From Rhodocyclales bacterium (GTDB lineage: Bacteria; Pseudomonadota; Gammaproteobacteria; Burkholderiales; Rhodocyclaceae): DNA of 64,000 nt. A model generated the notes under the pieces. That model ran no database searches. It saw nothing but the letters and a program-made list of their open reading frames with translations, and was not told where the DNA came from. Where the stretch lies: the NCBI GenBank assembly GCA_016183655.1, contig JACPEH010000010.1, forward strand, positions 62,001 through 126,000, read 5' to 3'. This document shows positions 8,750 through 19,638 of the stretch, one piece after another; position 1 is the stretch's first letter; the number at the start of each line of letters is the position of its first letter. The translations under genes and the position numbers were made by a program.

Positions 8750-10084
8750 CTAGCGCGGCGTCTCCGGCACGGGCGCCGATGTCGTCGGCAGCGTTGCCTC
8801 TTTTTTGTGCGGGACATCCGGGTTCCAGCCGAGGGTCGCCCACAACACCGCGAAGCCGACGACATAGGCCAGCGCGACGTGCCAGCCGTGGCGCAGCCAT
8901 TGCCCGACCGACTTGGCCTCCGGGTACATGTTGGACAGGGCCACGCCGGCCGACGAGCCGAACCAGATCATCGAGCCGCCGAAGCCGACCGCATAGGCCA
9001 GAAAACCCCAGTCGTAGCCCCCCTGCTTCAGCGCCAGCGCCGTCAGCGGGATGTTGTCGAACACCGCCGAGACGAAGCCGAGACCGAGAGCCGTCGCCGC
9101 CGACGCCGCCGGCAGCTTGTCGACCGGCATCATCGATGCGCAGGAGACCAGCGAGAGCAGGAAGATCGACCCCTTGAAGGCTTCCGGCAGCAACTCCCAG
9201 TCGGGGCGCCGCAGCGGCACCGTAACGAGGATGGCAACCCAGACGGCGACGCCGATGAAGGGGAAGTGATCGGCCAGATGGTTGAAGCGGAGATTGACGA
9301 CGACGTTGGTGGCGATCGCCAACGCCAGGATCAGGATGACGATGCCGACGCGCCCCCAGTCGACCTTGGTATGGTTGTGAGCGTGCTTGATGATCGGCGA
9401 ATAGGCGTGCTGTTGCTTGGCGCCGAAGTAGCCGACGATGAGCAGGGCGATGACGGCCGCGACATAGGCGTGGAATACGCTGACCGGCGAAATGCCGTCG
9501 ATCCACATCATCGTCGTCGTCGTGTCGCCGACCACCGAACCCGAGCCGCCGGCGTTCGACGCGGCGACGATCGCCGCCAGATAGCCGACATGCACCTTGG
9601 CGCGGAACAGCTGATGCGCCATCGCACCGCCGATCAGCGCGGCGGCGATATTGTCGAGGAAGGAGGAGAGGACGAAGACCATCACCAGCAAGACAAAGCC
9701 GCCCTTCCAGTCGTTCGGCAAGTACTTGGGCAGCACGACCGGCACATGGCTCTTTTCGAAATGCCGGGAAAGCAGGGCGAAGCCCATCAACAGACAGAGC
9801 AGGTTGGCGAGCACCACCCATTCGTGCGCGAAATGCGCGCCCAGTCCAGCCAGCCCGTCGCCGCCCTTGAAGCCGGTAAACGCCAGCTTGTAGACGGTGA
9901 TGGTGAACAGCCCTCCGAGGCCGACGTAAAGCGTGTGGTGGTGGAACAAAGCCACCCCGAGCAGGGTCAGCGCGAAGAGGATGAAGTCGACGGGAATGCC
10001 GGCCACCGCCGGCGTCTCGCCAGCCCAGGCCGACGACGCCAGCAGCAAAGGAAGCAGCCGGCACGCGAGCTTGAATTGATTCAT
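8750..10084 (-). CDS. nhaD: sodium:proton antiporter, NhaD-like (ion transporter superfamily)
   Basis: A polytopic inner-membrane transporter of 444 aa related to NhaD and the wider ArsB/NhaD/citrate permease superfamily. I chose the ATG at 10084 (MNQFKLAC...) because AGGGG lies about 7 bases upstream and the protein then begins with a cleavable-looking signal (LLPLLLASSAWAGE), as NhaD proteins do. At least ten hydrophobic segments follow, with SFLDNIAAALIGGAMA and VFDNIPLTALAL, the paired intramembrane Asp-Asn motifs of the family. It sits between the two halves of the TRAP locus and has its own terminator. Sodium specificity is inferred from family resemblance. Confidence 0.82.
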   Translation of the reverse strand: MNQFKLACRLLPLLLASSAWAGETPAVAGIPVDFILFALTLLGVALFHHHTLYVGLGGLFTITVYKLAFTGFKGGDGLAGLGAHFAHEWVVLANLLCLLMGFALLSRHFEKSHVPVVLPKYLPNDWKGGFVLLVMVFVLSSFLDNIAAALIGGAMAHQLFRAKVHVGYLAAIVAASNAGGSGSVVGDTTTTMMWIDGISPVSVFHAYVAAVIALLIVGYFGAKQQHAYSPIIKHAHNHTKVDWGRVGIVILILALAIATNVVVNLRFNHLADHFPFIGVAVWVAILVTVPLRRPDWELLPEAFKGSIFLLSLVSCASMMPVDKLPAASAATALGLGFVSAVFDNIPLTALALKQGGYDWGFLAYAVGFGGSMIWFGSSAGVALSNMYPEAKSVGQWLRHGWHVALAYVVGFAVLWATLGWNPDVPHKKEATLPTTSAPVPETPR

Positions 10085-10173
10085 GTAAACCCCTGATTTG
10101 TGCTGTTTTTCCGCCGGTGATTCTAGCACCGGGCGAGACCGTTGGCGGCGCAGCGCATCTTGCGGACATCACG

Positions 10174-10201
10174 TAAAAAAACGGGCGCCGCAGCGCCCGT
10201 T
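10174..10201 (-). terminator. rho-independent terminator after dctP
   Basis: On the minus strand, ACGGGCGCTGCGGCGCCCGT forms a strong stem and is followed by a run of seven T. It lies 20 bases after the dctP stop and separates dctP from the NhaD-like gene. Confidence 0.9.
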
Positions 10202-10221
10202 TGTGCGAGGGACCGTTGCGG

Positions 10222-11691
<1,470 letters not shown>

Positions 11692-13044
11692 TCAGTTGCC
11701 GGCGACCTTGAGGCCGTCGACGAGGAGCGAACCGACCTGTTTGGAGCCGCGGCAGACGACGTCGTTGCCGACGGCGACGAGGTTGCGGAACATGTCGCGG
11801 AGGTTGCCGGCGATGGTGATTTCCTCGACCGGATGGCAAATCTCGCCGTTCTCGACCCAGTAGCCGGCGGCGCCGCGCGAATAGTCGCCGGTGACGTAAT
11901 TGATGCCGTGGCCGAGCAGCTCGGTGACGAGGACGCCGCGGTCCATGCGGCGGATCAGGCCGGCGAGGTCGTCGGCACCGGGACGGACGAGCAGGTTATG
12001 GCAGCCGCCGGCGTTGCCGGTGGTCTGCAGGCCCAGCTTGCGTGCGGTATACACACTGAGGAAGTAGCCCTGCAGGACCCCGTCGCTGACCACTTCACGA
12101 TCGCGCGTCGCCACGCCGTCGTTGTCGAAGGCGCAGGAAGAGAGGCCGCGCGGCAGGTGCGGACGCTCGCTGATCGAGATGTGCGGCGGGAAAATGGCCT
12201 GACCGAGACTATCGAGCAGGAAAGTCGATTTGCGGTAGAGCGCGCCGCCGCTGACCGCATGCACGAAGCTGCCGATCAGGCTGGCGGCGAGCGGCGCCTC
12301 GAACAGCACCGGCACCTTGCAGGTGCGGATCTTCTTCGCGCCAAGGCGGGCCAACGCACGCCGCGCCGCATAGTCGCCGATCGCCTCCGGCGCCGCCAGC
12401 GCGTCGCCGCTGCGCGCGGTCGAATACCAGTCGTCGCGCTGCATCGCGTCGCCTTCGCCGGCGATCACCGAGCAGGCGATGTAGTTGCGCGAGCTGGGGT
12501 AGCCGGCCATGAAGCCGAGGCTGTTGGCGGCAACGAACTGCGCCTCCTGCGTGGACACGCTGGCACCTTCGGAATTGCTGACCAGCGGACTGACGGCAAA
12601 GGCCGCGTCCTCGCAGCGGCGGGCCAGATCGATTGCCGCTTCGACCGGCAGGTCCCACGGATGGTAGAGGTCGAGGTCAGGGATCGTCGTCGCCAGCAGC
12701 TCGGCCTCGGCCAGCCCGGCGCACGGGTCCTCGGCGGTGAAGCGGGCGATGTTGAGCGCCGCGTCGACCGTTTCCCGCAGCGCGGCGGCCGAGAAGTCGG
12801 AGGTGCTGGCGTAGCCCTTGCGCTGTCCGAGATAGACGGTGACGCCGACCCCCTTGTCGCGGTTGTACTCGATCGTCTCGACCTCGCCGCAGCGTACCGA
12901 TACCGATTGCCCGAAGCCCTCGGAGACGTCGACGTCGCAGGCGGAGGCGCCCTGCTTCCGGGCGTAGGCGAGCGCGTCGGCAGCCAGCTCCTGCAGGGAT
13001 TCGAAACGGTAGCTGAAACGGGAAGGCTTGGCGGCACGCGGCAT
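11692..13044 (-). CDS. pmbA: metalloprotease subunit PmbA/TldE
   Basis: PmbA (TldE) works with TldD in a heteromeric metalloprotease that matures or degrades small peptides such as microcins and CcdA. The 450-aa sequence matches the family across its length, including VSVRCGEVETIEYNRDKGVGV near the N-terminus and the C-terminal GNLRDMF...VGSLLVDGLKVAGN. As expected for this subunit it lacks the HExxxH zinc motif found in TldD. It is divergent from darP with about 80 bases between starts; darP-pmbA adjacency is common in Proteobacteria. Confidence 0.93.
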   Translation of the reverse strand: MPRAAKPSRFSYRFESLQELAADALAYARKQGASACDVDVSEGFGQSVSVRCGEVETIEYNRDKGVGVTVYLGQRKGYASTSDFSAAALRETVDAALNIARFTAEDPCAGLAEAELLATTIPDLDLYHPWDLPVEAAIDLARRCEDAAFAVSPLVSNSEGASVSTQEAQFVAANSLGFMAGYPSSRNYIACSVIAGEGDAMQRDDWYSTARSGDALAAPEAIGDYAARRALARLGAKKIRTCKVPVLFEAPLAASLIGSFVHAVSGGALYRKSTFLLDSLGQAIFPPHISISERPHLPRGLSSCAFDNDGVATRDREVVSDGVLQGYFLSVYTARKLGLQTTGNAGGCHNLLVRPGADDLAGLIRRMDRGVLVTELLGHGINYVTGDYSRGAAGYWVENGEICHPVEEITIAGNLRDMFRNLVAVGNDVVCRGSKQVGSLLVDGLKVAGN

Positions 13045-13123
13045 GATCGACTGTCCTGGCGTTCGGGAATGGCGGGAAAGCCGCTATCATAGCAGCCCGC
13101 CCCAGCCCACCCCGAAGCACGCA

Positions 13124-13663
13124 ATGTCCACTGCCGACGACCTCGAACCCCTGTCGAAAACCCGCAAGAAGCAACAGATGGATGCGCTGCAGGCGCTCGG
13201 CGAGGAACTCGCCGAACTGCCCGTCGACGGCCTGAAGCGGATCGACATCCCCGAACACCTGCGCGACGCGCTGCAGGCGGCGCAACGGATCACCGCCCAC
13301 GGCGCGAAGCGGCGCCAGCTGCAGTACGTCGGCAAGCTGATGCGCGACATCGATCCGGAGCCGATCCGCGCCGCGCTGGCCAACCTGCGCGGCGAATCGG
13401 CGGTCGAGGTGGCACGCATGCACCGCCTGGAGCGCCTGCGCACCCGGCTGATGGAAGACGAGAAGACCTTGTCCGAGATCGCCGACGCCTTTCCCGGCGC
13501 CGACCTGCAGCATCTGCGCGCGTTGCGCCGCAGCGCGCTCAAGGAGCAGGAAGGGCAGAAGCCGCCGCGCAGCTACCGGGCGATCTTCCAGGAACTGAAA
13601 GCGCTGGAGGCCGGGAAGAGCGCCGCCGCCGGCGAATCCGGAGACGACAATGACAGCGACTGA
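13124..13663 (+). CDS. darP: ribosome biogenesis factor DarP (YjgA)
   Basis: Small factor that associates with late 50S ribosome precursors. The ATG at 13124 gives a 179-aa protein of family length. It begins with the usual KTRKKQQMDALQALGEEL segment and contains DIDPEPIRAAL, LRTRLM and ALRRSALKE, all typical of the YjgA family. An upstream in-frame ATG at 13028 would run back into the pmbA start and is not used here. The 3' end overlaps mogA by 14 bases, suggesting translational coupling. Confidence 0.93.
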   Translation: MSTADDLEPLSKTRKKQQMDALQALGEELAELPVDGLKRIDIPEHLRDALQAAQRITAHGAKRRQLQYVGKLMRDIDPEPIRAALANLRGESAVEVARMHRLERLRTRLMEDEKTLSEIADAFPGADLQHLRALRRSALKEQEGQKPPRSYRAIFQELKALEAGKSAAAGESGDDNDSD

Positions 13664-14240
13664 CGAGCTGCTGATCGGGCTGGTGTCGATCAGCGACCGC
13701 GCCTCGCAGGGGGTCTATGAAGACCAGGGCATCCCGGCGCTGCGCGAATGGTTCGGCCGCGCACTGACCTCGCCCTGGCGCATGGAAACGCGGCTGATTC
13801 CGGACGAGCAGGCGCAGATCGAAGCGACGCTGATCGAGCTGGTGGACAAGGTCGGCTGCCATCTGGTGCTGACCACCGGCGGCACCGGCCCGGCACTGCG
13901 CGACGTCACGCCGGAAGCGACGCTGGCCGTCGCCGACCGGGTGATGCCGGGCTTCGGCGAGCAGATGCGGCAGATCAGCCTGAATTTCGTGCCGACCGCG
14001 ATCCTGTCGCGACAGGTCGGCGTGATCCGCAAGCAGGCGCTGATCCTCAACCTGCCGGGGCAGCCGAAATCGATCAAGGAGACCCTGGAAGGGCTGAAGG
14101 ATGCCGAAGGGCAACTGCGGGTACCGGGGATCTTTGCCGCCGTGCCCTACTGCCTCGACCTGATCGGCGGCCCCTACGTCGACACCGACGCGGCGGTGGT
14201 CAAGGCCTTCCGGCCGAAGTCGGCGATCCGCGCCAGATAA
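13650..14240 (+). CDS. mogA: molybdopterin adenylyltransferase MogA
   Basis: Adenylates molybdopterin before molybdenum insertion. The 196-aa protein has the MoCF motif TTGGTGPALRDVTPEAT, then GFGEQMR and LSRQVGVIRKQALILNLPGQPKSI, which form the active site in MogA. The overlap with darP indicates one operon. Together with moeB near 2 kb it shows a molybdenum cofactor pathway, although no molybdoenzyme is in the window. Confidence 0.94.
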   Translation: MTATDELLIGLVSISDRASQGVYEDQGIPALREWFGRALTSPWRMETRLIPDEQAQIEATLIELVDKVGCHLVLTTGGTGPALRDVTPEATLAVADRVMPGFGEQMRQISLNFVPTAILSRQVGVIRKQALILNLPGQPKSIKETLEGLKDAEGQLRVPGIFAAVPYCLDLIGGPYVDTDAAVVKAFRPKSAIRAR

Positions 14241-14244
14241 GCGG

Positions 14245-15792
14245 TTAGGATTCGACCAGCTCGCGGTAGCGGGCAACCTCGAAGTCGGCGCCGCTCTCGA
14301 CCAGCTCGATCGGCGTCAGCAGGTAGCGCCGCTCGCCGCTGAGGTACTCCAGACTCTCGCGGATGTCGAAGGTCGCCACCGGCAGTACCAGCCGCACCTC
14401 GCCCGGCGCCCGGTCTTCCGGCAGGCGGATGCCGGGGACGCCGCTGCCCACCGTGTAGGTGCTCGAACGCGGGATCAGCTCGACGCTGACCGCCTGCCGC
14501 GCCAGCGTCTGGATGCCGACACTGGCCTGCGTCTCGCTGTCGCGCGAGAAACGGCGGACGATGCCGAGCACCCAGTTGTCGCCCCCCTCCGGCTGCATGC
14601 TGATCAGCGAGCCGACCTTCAGCCAATCACCGCGCAAGTTGTCGATCGCCGCACCGAAACCGCCGAGGCTGACGTTCTCGACCACCCAACTCTCCGCCGC
14701 GCGCTCCTTGCCGATGCGCGCGACCTCTCCGGCGAAGACGGTAAAGCTGTCGTCGAAGCCGTTGAGCACTGCCAGCCGGGTTTTTACGTTGTGCCGCGGA
14801 TGCTCCCGCAGCGGCGGCTGCGGCGCCCAGTACAGCGCCAGATGGCGCAGCACCGGCAGCACCGTTTTCGCCTGGTATTGCCCGCCCAGATGCAGGTCGG
14901 CGGGCACCTCGCCGCGCTCGACGTGGCGGATCAGGTCGTCGAGCGCCTGCGGCACCGACCCCGGCGCGAAGAAGCGCAGCGTCGGCGTCATCGCCGACGG
15001 CAACTTGGCCATGCGCATCGGCGCCTGCGCCTTGGCCGCATCGACCCAGTAGACACCCCGCCCATGCGAGTCGGCGGAAAAAACGAAGTCCGACTGGAAG
15101 TGCGCAATCAGCCGGTCGGCGAGCTCGATTTCCAGCGGCATCAGGCTGTCCGTCGACGAAGCGTGGAAGGCCAGCACGTGCAGATATTCGCCGGCGACCG
15201 TCGTCGAGCCCGGCGCATTCGGATAAAGCTGCACCGGCTTCTGCGCCGCCTTGCCTGCCTCGGCGGCCAGGTAGGCGCGGCCGAGGCGTTGCCAGAGATT
15301 GGTTTCGACCGGGCCGTAGCGGAATTCCATCCACTTCACCTGCTGGCCGAGTGCGGCGATCGTGCGCGCGGCAACCAGGGGCAGCGAGCCCCGCAGCAGA
15401 TCGGCGCCCTTGTCGCCCCCTTTTTCACCGCCCTTGCCCTTGTCACCCAAGGCGCCAAGGCAACGTTCACAAACCTCGGCGAGCAGGCCCCAATACCCGA
15501 AATTGGCCGACCACAGGCGCTTCTCCTCGGCCCGGGGCAGGCGCGGGGAGGCGAAATAATCGCGGGCCAGGCGTTTGAGGTGGGGCTGCACCGCGTCGTC
15601 GAGCTGGCGGGCGACATCGAACAGCTGGTCTACGCGAAAGCCCTCGGCGTTGGCCAGCGATTCCAGCCAGCCGGCAATTTCGTCGACGGCCTTGAAAGCG
15701 TTGTCGGGCGGCAACCCGGAGAGGGCCCGCTTCAACTCCTTGGCGTCCGCCAAGGGATGATCCGGTCGCGACGTGAAAAGATTGAGAATCAT
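14245..15792 (-). CDS. conserved hypothetical protein, 515 aa, possibly PilZ-like C-terminus
   Basis: A large soluble protein with no signal peptide. The start at 15792 (MILNLFTSRPDH...) is supported by GGAGGGG 7-8 bases upstream. The N-terminal half (about 1-330) is helical and mentions no known fold to me. It includes a low-complexity GDKGKGGEKGGDKG linker near residue 100. The C-terminal part has ENVSLGGFGAAI followed by a beta-rich stretch with KVGSLISMQP, which resembles the DxSxxG core of PilZ-type c-di-GMP-binding domains, but the usual RxxxR is not clear. It is convergent with mogA, stops 4 bases apart. Confidence 0.75.
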   Translation of the reverse strand: MILNLFTSRPDHPLADAKELKRALSGLPPDNAFKAVDEIAGWLESLANAEGFRVDQLFDVARQLDDAVQPHLKRLARDYFASPRLPRAEEKRLWSANFGYWGLLAEVCERCLGALGDKGKGGEKGGDKGADLLRGSLPLVAARTIAALGQQVKWMEFRYGPVETNLWQRLGRAYLAAEAGKAAQKPVQLYPNAPGSTTVAGEYLHVLAFHASSTDSLMPLEIELADRLIAHFQSDFVFSADSHGRGVYWVDAAKAQAPMRMAKLPSAMTPTLRFFAPGSVPQALDDLIRHVERGEVPADLHLGGQYQAKTVLPVLRHLALYWAPQPPLREHPRHNVKTRLAVLNGFDDSFTVFAGEVARIGKERAAESWVVENVSLGGFGAAIDNLRGDWLKVGSLISMQPEGGDNWVLGIVRRFSRDSETQASVGIQTLARQAVSVELIPRSSTYTVGSGVPGIRLPEDRAPGEVRLVLPVATFDIRESLEYLSGERRYLLTPIELVESGADFEVARYRELVES

Positions 15793-15913
15793 GCTGCGCC
15801 CCTCCTGAAGCCGCCCCGCCAGGTCGACCTTATTGTTCTGCAAGCCGCCAAGTCTAGCGAGCGGATACACCCACGGGCAAGCCCGATATTCAATATACAT
15901 GGCGGCCCCGGGA

Positions 15914-15942
15914 TTGGGCGCCCTGCGGAATTCAATTAGAAT
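15914..15942 (+). promoter_or_regulatory. putative thyA promoter
   Basis: TTGGGC at 15914-15919 and TAGAAT at 15937-15942 are separated by exactly 17 bases and lie 37 bases before the thyA ATG. Matches to sigma-70 -35 and -10 hexamers are good, though no start site has been measured. Confidence 0.55.
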
Positions 15943-15978
15943 CCCCGTTCGACTCCAATCCGGGCATTGACGAACCCC

Positions 15979-16773
15979 ATGCAGCAATATCTCGACCTGA
16001 TGCAGCACGTGCTGACCCGCGGCGCCGTCAAGACAGACCGCACCGGCACCGGCACGCGCTCGGTCTTCGGCTGGCAGATGCGCTTCGACCTGGAACAGGG
16101 CTTCCCGGTGCTGACGACGAAAAAGCTGCACCTTCGTTCGATCATCCACGAATTGCTGTGGTTCCTCGCCGGCGACACCAACATCAAGTACCTGCAGGAC
16201 AACGGCGTCCGCATCTGGGACGAATGGGCCGACGAGAACGGCGACCTCGGCCCGGTTTACGGCCACCAGTGGCGGCACTGGAAGACCGCCGACGGCCGCG
16301 AGATCGACCAGATCAAACAACTGATCGACGGGCTGAAGAACAACCCGGATTCGCGCCGGCACCTGGTCAGCGCCTGGAACCCCGGCGACGTCGAGCGCAT
16401 GGCGCTGCCGCCGTGTCACGCGCTGTTCCAGTTCTACGTCGCAGACGGCCGCCTGTCGTGCCAGCTCTACCAGCGCAGCGCCGACATCTTCCTCGGCGTG
16501 CCCTTCAACATCGCCTCGTATGCGCTGCTGACGCTGATGCTGGCGCAGGTCTGCGGCCTCAAGCCGGGCGACTTCGTGCATACGCTGGGCGACGCGCACC
16601 TCTACAGCAACCACCTCGAACAGGCGCAACTGCAGCTGTCGCGCAGCCCGCGCGCGTTGCCGACGATGCGCCTGAACCCGGCGGTGAGCGACCTGTTCGC
16701 CTTCCGCTTCGAGGATTTCACGCTCGAAGGCTACGACCCGCATCCCCACATCCCCGCGCCGGTCGCGGTCTAG
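15979..16773 (+). CDS. thyA: thymidylate synthase
   Basis: Converts dUMP to dTMP using methylene-tetrahydrofolate. The ATG at 15979 (MQQYLDLM) gives 264 aa, the same as the E. coli enzyme; an in-frame TTG four codons earlier is less likely. It contains [12 protein letters not shown], the catalytic cysteine in [13 protein letters not shown], and [18 protein letters not shown]. It starts the thyA-pgi-folA run, which puts it next to dihydrofolate reductase, the enzyme that regenerates its folate product. Confidence 0.98.
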   Translation: MQQYLDLMQHVLTRGAVKTDRTGTGTRSVFGWQMRFDLEQGFPVLTTKKLHLRSIIHELLWFLAGDTNIKYLQDNGVRIWDEWADENGDLGPVYGHQWRHWKTADGREIDQIKQLIDGLKNNPDSRRHLVSAWNPGDVERMALPPCHALFQFYVADGRLSCQLYQRSADIFLGVPFNIASYALLTLMLAQVCGLKPGDFVHTLGDAHLYSNHLEQAQLQLSRSPRALPTMRLNPAVSDLFAFRFEDFTLEGYDPHPHIPAPVAV

Positions 16774-16776
16774 ACC

Positions 16777-18372
16777 ATGCCCATCAGCATCGCCGACACG
16801 CCTGCCTGGCAGGCGCTCGCCCAACACGCAGAATCGTTGCGCCCGCGCCATCTGCGCGAGCTGTTCGCCGACGACGCGACGCGCTTCGCCCGCTTTTCGC
16901 TGGAAACCGACGGACTGCTGTTCGACTATTCGAAACAGCGCGTCGATGCGCAGACGATCGCGCTCCTCGCCAACCTCGCCCGGGAAGCGGACGTGCGCGG
17001 CTGGAGCGAGCGCATGTTCGCCGGCGAGCCGGTCAATACCAGCGAGCGGCGGCCGGCATTGCACACCGCCTTGCGCAGCAGCGCGGCCACGCTCTCTGTC
17101 GCCGGTGAAGACGTGATGCCGGCGATCCGTTCGAGCCGCGCACAGATGCGCGGCTTCTGCGACGCCGTGCGCAGTGGCCGTTTGCGCGGTTATTCGGGCG
17201 AGCCGATCCGCGCCATCGTCAACATCGGCATCGGCGGCTCCGACCTCGGCCCGCGCATGGCGACGGCGGCACTGGCGGCCTTCGCCCATCCCTCGCTGCG
17301 CATCCACTACGTCTCCAACCTGGACGCCGCCGACCTGGCGCCGGTGCTCGAAGACCTCGATCCGCGCAGCACGCTGTTCATCGTCACCAGCAAGACCTTC
17401 ACCACGCTGGAGACGATGACCAATGCCCACAGCGCCCGCGACTGGCTGCTGACGGCGGCCGGCGACGACGCCGACGCGGCGATGGCACAGCAGTTCGCCG
17501 CGGTCACCGCCAACGCCGGCGAGGCACTGCGTTTCGGCATCGCCGCCGGCATGCTCTTCGAATTCAGCGAATGGGTCGGCGGCCGCTTCTCGCTGTGGTC
17601 GCCGGTCGGCCTGCCGCTGGCGCTGGCGATCGGCATGGACGCCTTCGAGCAGATGCTGGCCGGCGCCGAGCGCATGGACCGCCACTTCCGCGAGGCGCCG
17701 ACCGAGCGCAACCTGCCGCTGCTGATGGCCCTGATCGGCATCTGGAACATCGATTTCCTCGGTGCCTGGAACCTGTCGATCTCGCCCTACAGCCAGTCGC
17801 TGCGCTGGCTGCCCGACTACCTGCAACAGCTCGACATGGAGTCGAACGGCAAGTCGCTGAAGCCGGACGGCACGCCGGTCGGCGTGCACACCGCGCCGGT
17901 ACTGTGGGGTGGCGCCGGCAGCAACACGCAGCACGCCTACTTCCAGCTGCTGCATCAAGGCGGCTGGCTGATCCCGAGCGACTTCATCGCCTGCGCGCAG
18001 AGCGACTACCCGCTGTCCGGCCACCACGACAAGCTGCTCGCCAACTGCCTGGCCCAGGCGGAAGCGCTGGCCTTCGGCAGCAGCAACCACGACCCGCTGC
18101 GCGCCTGCCCCGGCAACCAGCCCTCGTCGACGCTGCTGCTGCCGCGGCTGACCCCGTTCACGCTCGGCCAACTGGTCGCCGCCTATGAACACAAGATTTG
18201 CGCCCAGGCAGCGATCTGGGGCATCAACCCCTTCGACCAGTGGGGCGTCGAACTCGGCAAGTCGCTGGCGGCACGCCTGCTGCCCGCCCTCGAAGCGGGC
18301 GCGCCGCTCGACGCCGACGCCTCGACCGCCGGACTGGCCGACTGGCTGCGCCGTCGCGGGAGGCCGGCATGA
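16777..18372 (+). CDS. pgi: glucose-6-phosphate isomerase
   Basis: Interconverts glucose-6-phosphate and fructose-6-phosphate. The 531-aa protein has the sugar isomerase signatures NIGIGGSDLGPRMA and GGRFSLWSPVGLPLAL, plus the C-terminal EHKICAQAAIWGINPFDQWGVELGK. It starts 3 bases after thyA and its TGA stop overlaps the ATG of folA (ATGA), so the three genes are almost certainly one transcript. Confidence 0.97.
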   Translation: MPISIADTPAWQALAQHAESLRPRHLRELFADDATRFARFSLETDGLLFDYSKQRVDAQTIALLANLAREADVRGWSERMFAGEPVNTSERRPALHTALRSSAATLSVAGEDVMPAIRSSRAQMRGFCDAVRSGRLRGYSGEPIRAIVNIGIGGSDLGPRMATAALAAFAHPSLRIHYVSNLDAADLAPVLEDLDPRSTLFIVTSKTFTTLETMTNAHSARDWLLTAAGDDADAAMAQQFAAVTANAGEALRFGIAAGMLFEFSEWVGGRFSLWSPVGLPLALAIGMDAFEQMLAGAERMDRHFREAPTERNLPLLMALIGIWNIDFLGAWNLSISPYSQSLRWLPDYLQQLDMESNGKSLKPDGTPVGVHTAPVLWGGAGSNTQHAYFQLLHQGGWLIPSDFIACAQSDYPLSGHHDKLLANCLAQAEALAFGSSNHDPLRACPGNQPSSTLLLPRLTPFTLGQLVAAYEHKICAQAAIWGINPFDQWGVELGKSLAARLLPALEAGAPLDADASTAGLADWLRRRGRPA

Positions 18373-18854
18373 GTGTTCTGTCGTTGATCGCCGCGATGGA
18401 CCGTGACCGGCTGATCGGCCGCGACAACGCGCTGCCCTGGCACCTGCCGGAAGATCTGCGCCACTTCAAGGCGACCACGCTCGGCAAACCGGTGATCATG
18501 GGGCGCAAGACCTGGGAATCGCTGGGTCGCCCGCTGCCCGGACGGCGCAACATCGTGATCAGCCGCAACGCCGCCTACCAGGCGGTCGGCGCGGAACTGG
18601 CCGCTTCGCTGGAAGCGGCGCTGGCGCTGTGCGCCGAGGCTGAAGAAGCGTTCGTCATCGGCGGCGCCGAGCTCTACCGGCAGGCGCTGCCGCTGGCGCA
18701 GCGCCTGTACCTGACGGAGATCGACGGCAGCCATGACGGCGACGCCTGGTTCCCGGAATTCCCGGCAGACGAATGGCGGGAAGCGGCACGCGAAACGCAT
18801 ACCAGCGCAACCGGCCTCGGCTACGCGTTCGTGCGCTACGAGCGGGTTCGCTAG
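18369..18854 (+). CDS. folA: dihydrofolate reductase
   Basis: Reduces dihydrofolate to tetrahydrofolate with NADPH. The ATG at 18369 overlaps the pgi stop by 4 bases and gives 161 aa, the normal size. Motifs are NALPWHLPEDLRHFK at the folate site, GRKTWESLGRPLPGR, and FVIGGAELY at the NADPH site. Its stop overlaps the end of the convergent coiled-coil gene by 4 bases. Confidence 0.97.
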   Translation: MSVLSLIAAMDRDRLIGRDNALPWHLPEDLRHFKATTLGKPVIMGRKTWESLGRPLPGRRNIVISRNAAYQAVGAELAASLEAALALCAEAEEAFVIGGAELYRQALPLAQRLYLTEIDGSHDGDAWFPEFPADEWREAARETHTSATGLGYAFVRYERVR

Positions 18855-19462
18855 CGCCCCTCCAGCCGGTTGAATTCTTCCAGGCAGCGGCCGAGGGCCT
18901 TGCCGTAGTCCGGCGGGTTGCTGCCGCTGATCGAACAGCCGCCGCCGGGGCCGGGAACGATGACGGAGGACTGCTCGCGCTGTTCGGCCGGCAGCGGCTT
19001 CTCGGGACGCTTGTTCGCGTCGGCCTTCATTTCGGCGACCTTCTTCTCGGCCACCTGTTTTTCGACGACCTTCTCCGGCAACGGCGGCTCGGCTGCCGTC
19101 GGCTGCACCGGCACCTCGACCACCGCCGGCGCCGATGTGCCGGACTCCAGGATTTCCCGATGCGCCTTGCGCGCCGCCTCCAGCCGGGCCCGATTTTCCG
19201 CTTCCTGTACCGCTGCTTGCGCCGCCGCCTGCGCGCGCTCGGCGCGCATCCGCTCCTGTGCCTCGGCACGCACCTGGTCCTGTGCCTTGCTCTTCGAGTA
19301 ATAGGCCATGCCGCCGGCGACGATCAGCGCCAGCAGCAACGCGATCCCGGCCAGCGCCAGCAGGAAGACCCGTTTCGGCAGCACGAAGCGGCGCTTCGCC
19401 TCGCCGCCGTTCTCCGCAGCGTCGCCACCACCTTCGCCGGTACCGGCATCAATTGCCTGCAT
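18851..19462 (-). CDS. membrane-anchored coiled-coil protein of unknown function
   Basis: A 203-aa protein with a short cytoplasmic N-terminus, one membrane segment (about residues 32-53, LLALAGIALLLALIVAGGMAYY), then a Lys/Glu/Ala/Arg-rich predicted coiled coil (about 55-105) and a Pro/Val linker. It ends in a small domain with two cysteines (GGGCSISGS...LGRCLEEF). The layout resembles TolA- or TonB-like periplasm-spanning proteins but it lacks their diagnostic C-terminal domains. The gene is convergent with folA. No family recognised. Confidence 0.65.
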   Translation of the reverse strand: MQAIDAGTGEGGGDAAENGGEAKRRFVLPKRVFLLALAGIALLLALIVAGGMAYYSKSKAQDQVRAEAQERMRAERAQAAAQAAVQEAENRARLEAARKAHREILESGTSAPAVVEVPVQPTAAEPPLPEKVVEKQVAEKKVAEMKADANKRPEKPLPAEQREQSSVIVPGPGGGCSISGSNPPDYGKALGRCLEEFNRLEGR

Positions 19463-19595
19463 GAAGGACCTCGCGCACGACCTGTTTCAACATAGAAACA
19501 ATTACGGCAGGGAACAAGAAATCTGAAGGTCCGGGCGATGGACAAGCAATGCCCGAGCCGGCGACAACTGACTATTTTTTAGGCAGCAGTTGCGG

Positions 19596-19612
19596 TACAA
19601 TCCGCGCCTTCC
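19596..19612 (+). promoter_or_regulatory. putative dusB-fis promoter -10 with GC-rich discriminator
   Basis: TACAAT at 19596-19601 is followed by CCGCGCC. A GC-rich discriminator after the -10 is typical of growth-rate and ppGpp controlled promoters, which is how dusB-fis is regulated in enterics. No convincing -35 is visible. Confidence 0.4.
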
Positions 19613-19638
19613 CCCGCCACCGAGACCTCGTTTCCGCC

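Noticed and set aside
15793..18192. Upstream part of the long minus frame that continues into the 515-aa hypothetical gene
   Set aside because: It is antisense to thyA and pgi; the real gene begins at 15792, where a ribosome binding site and natural N-terminus are present.
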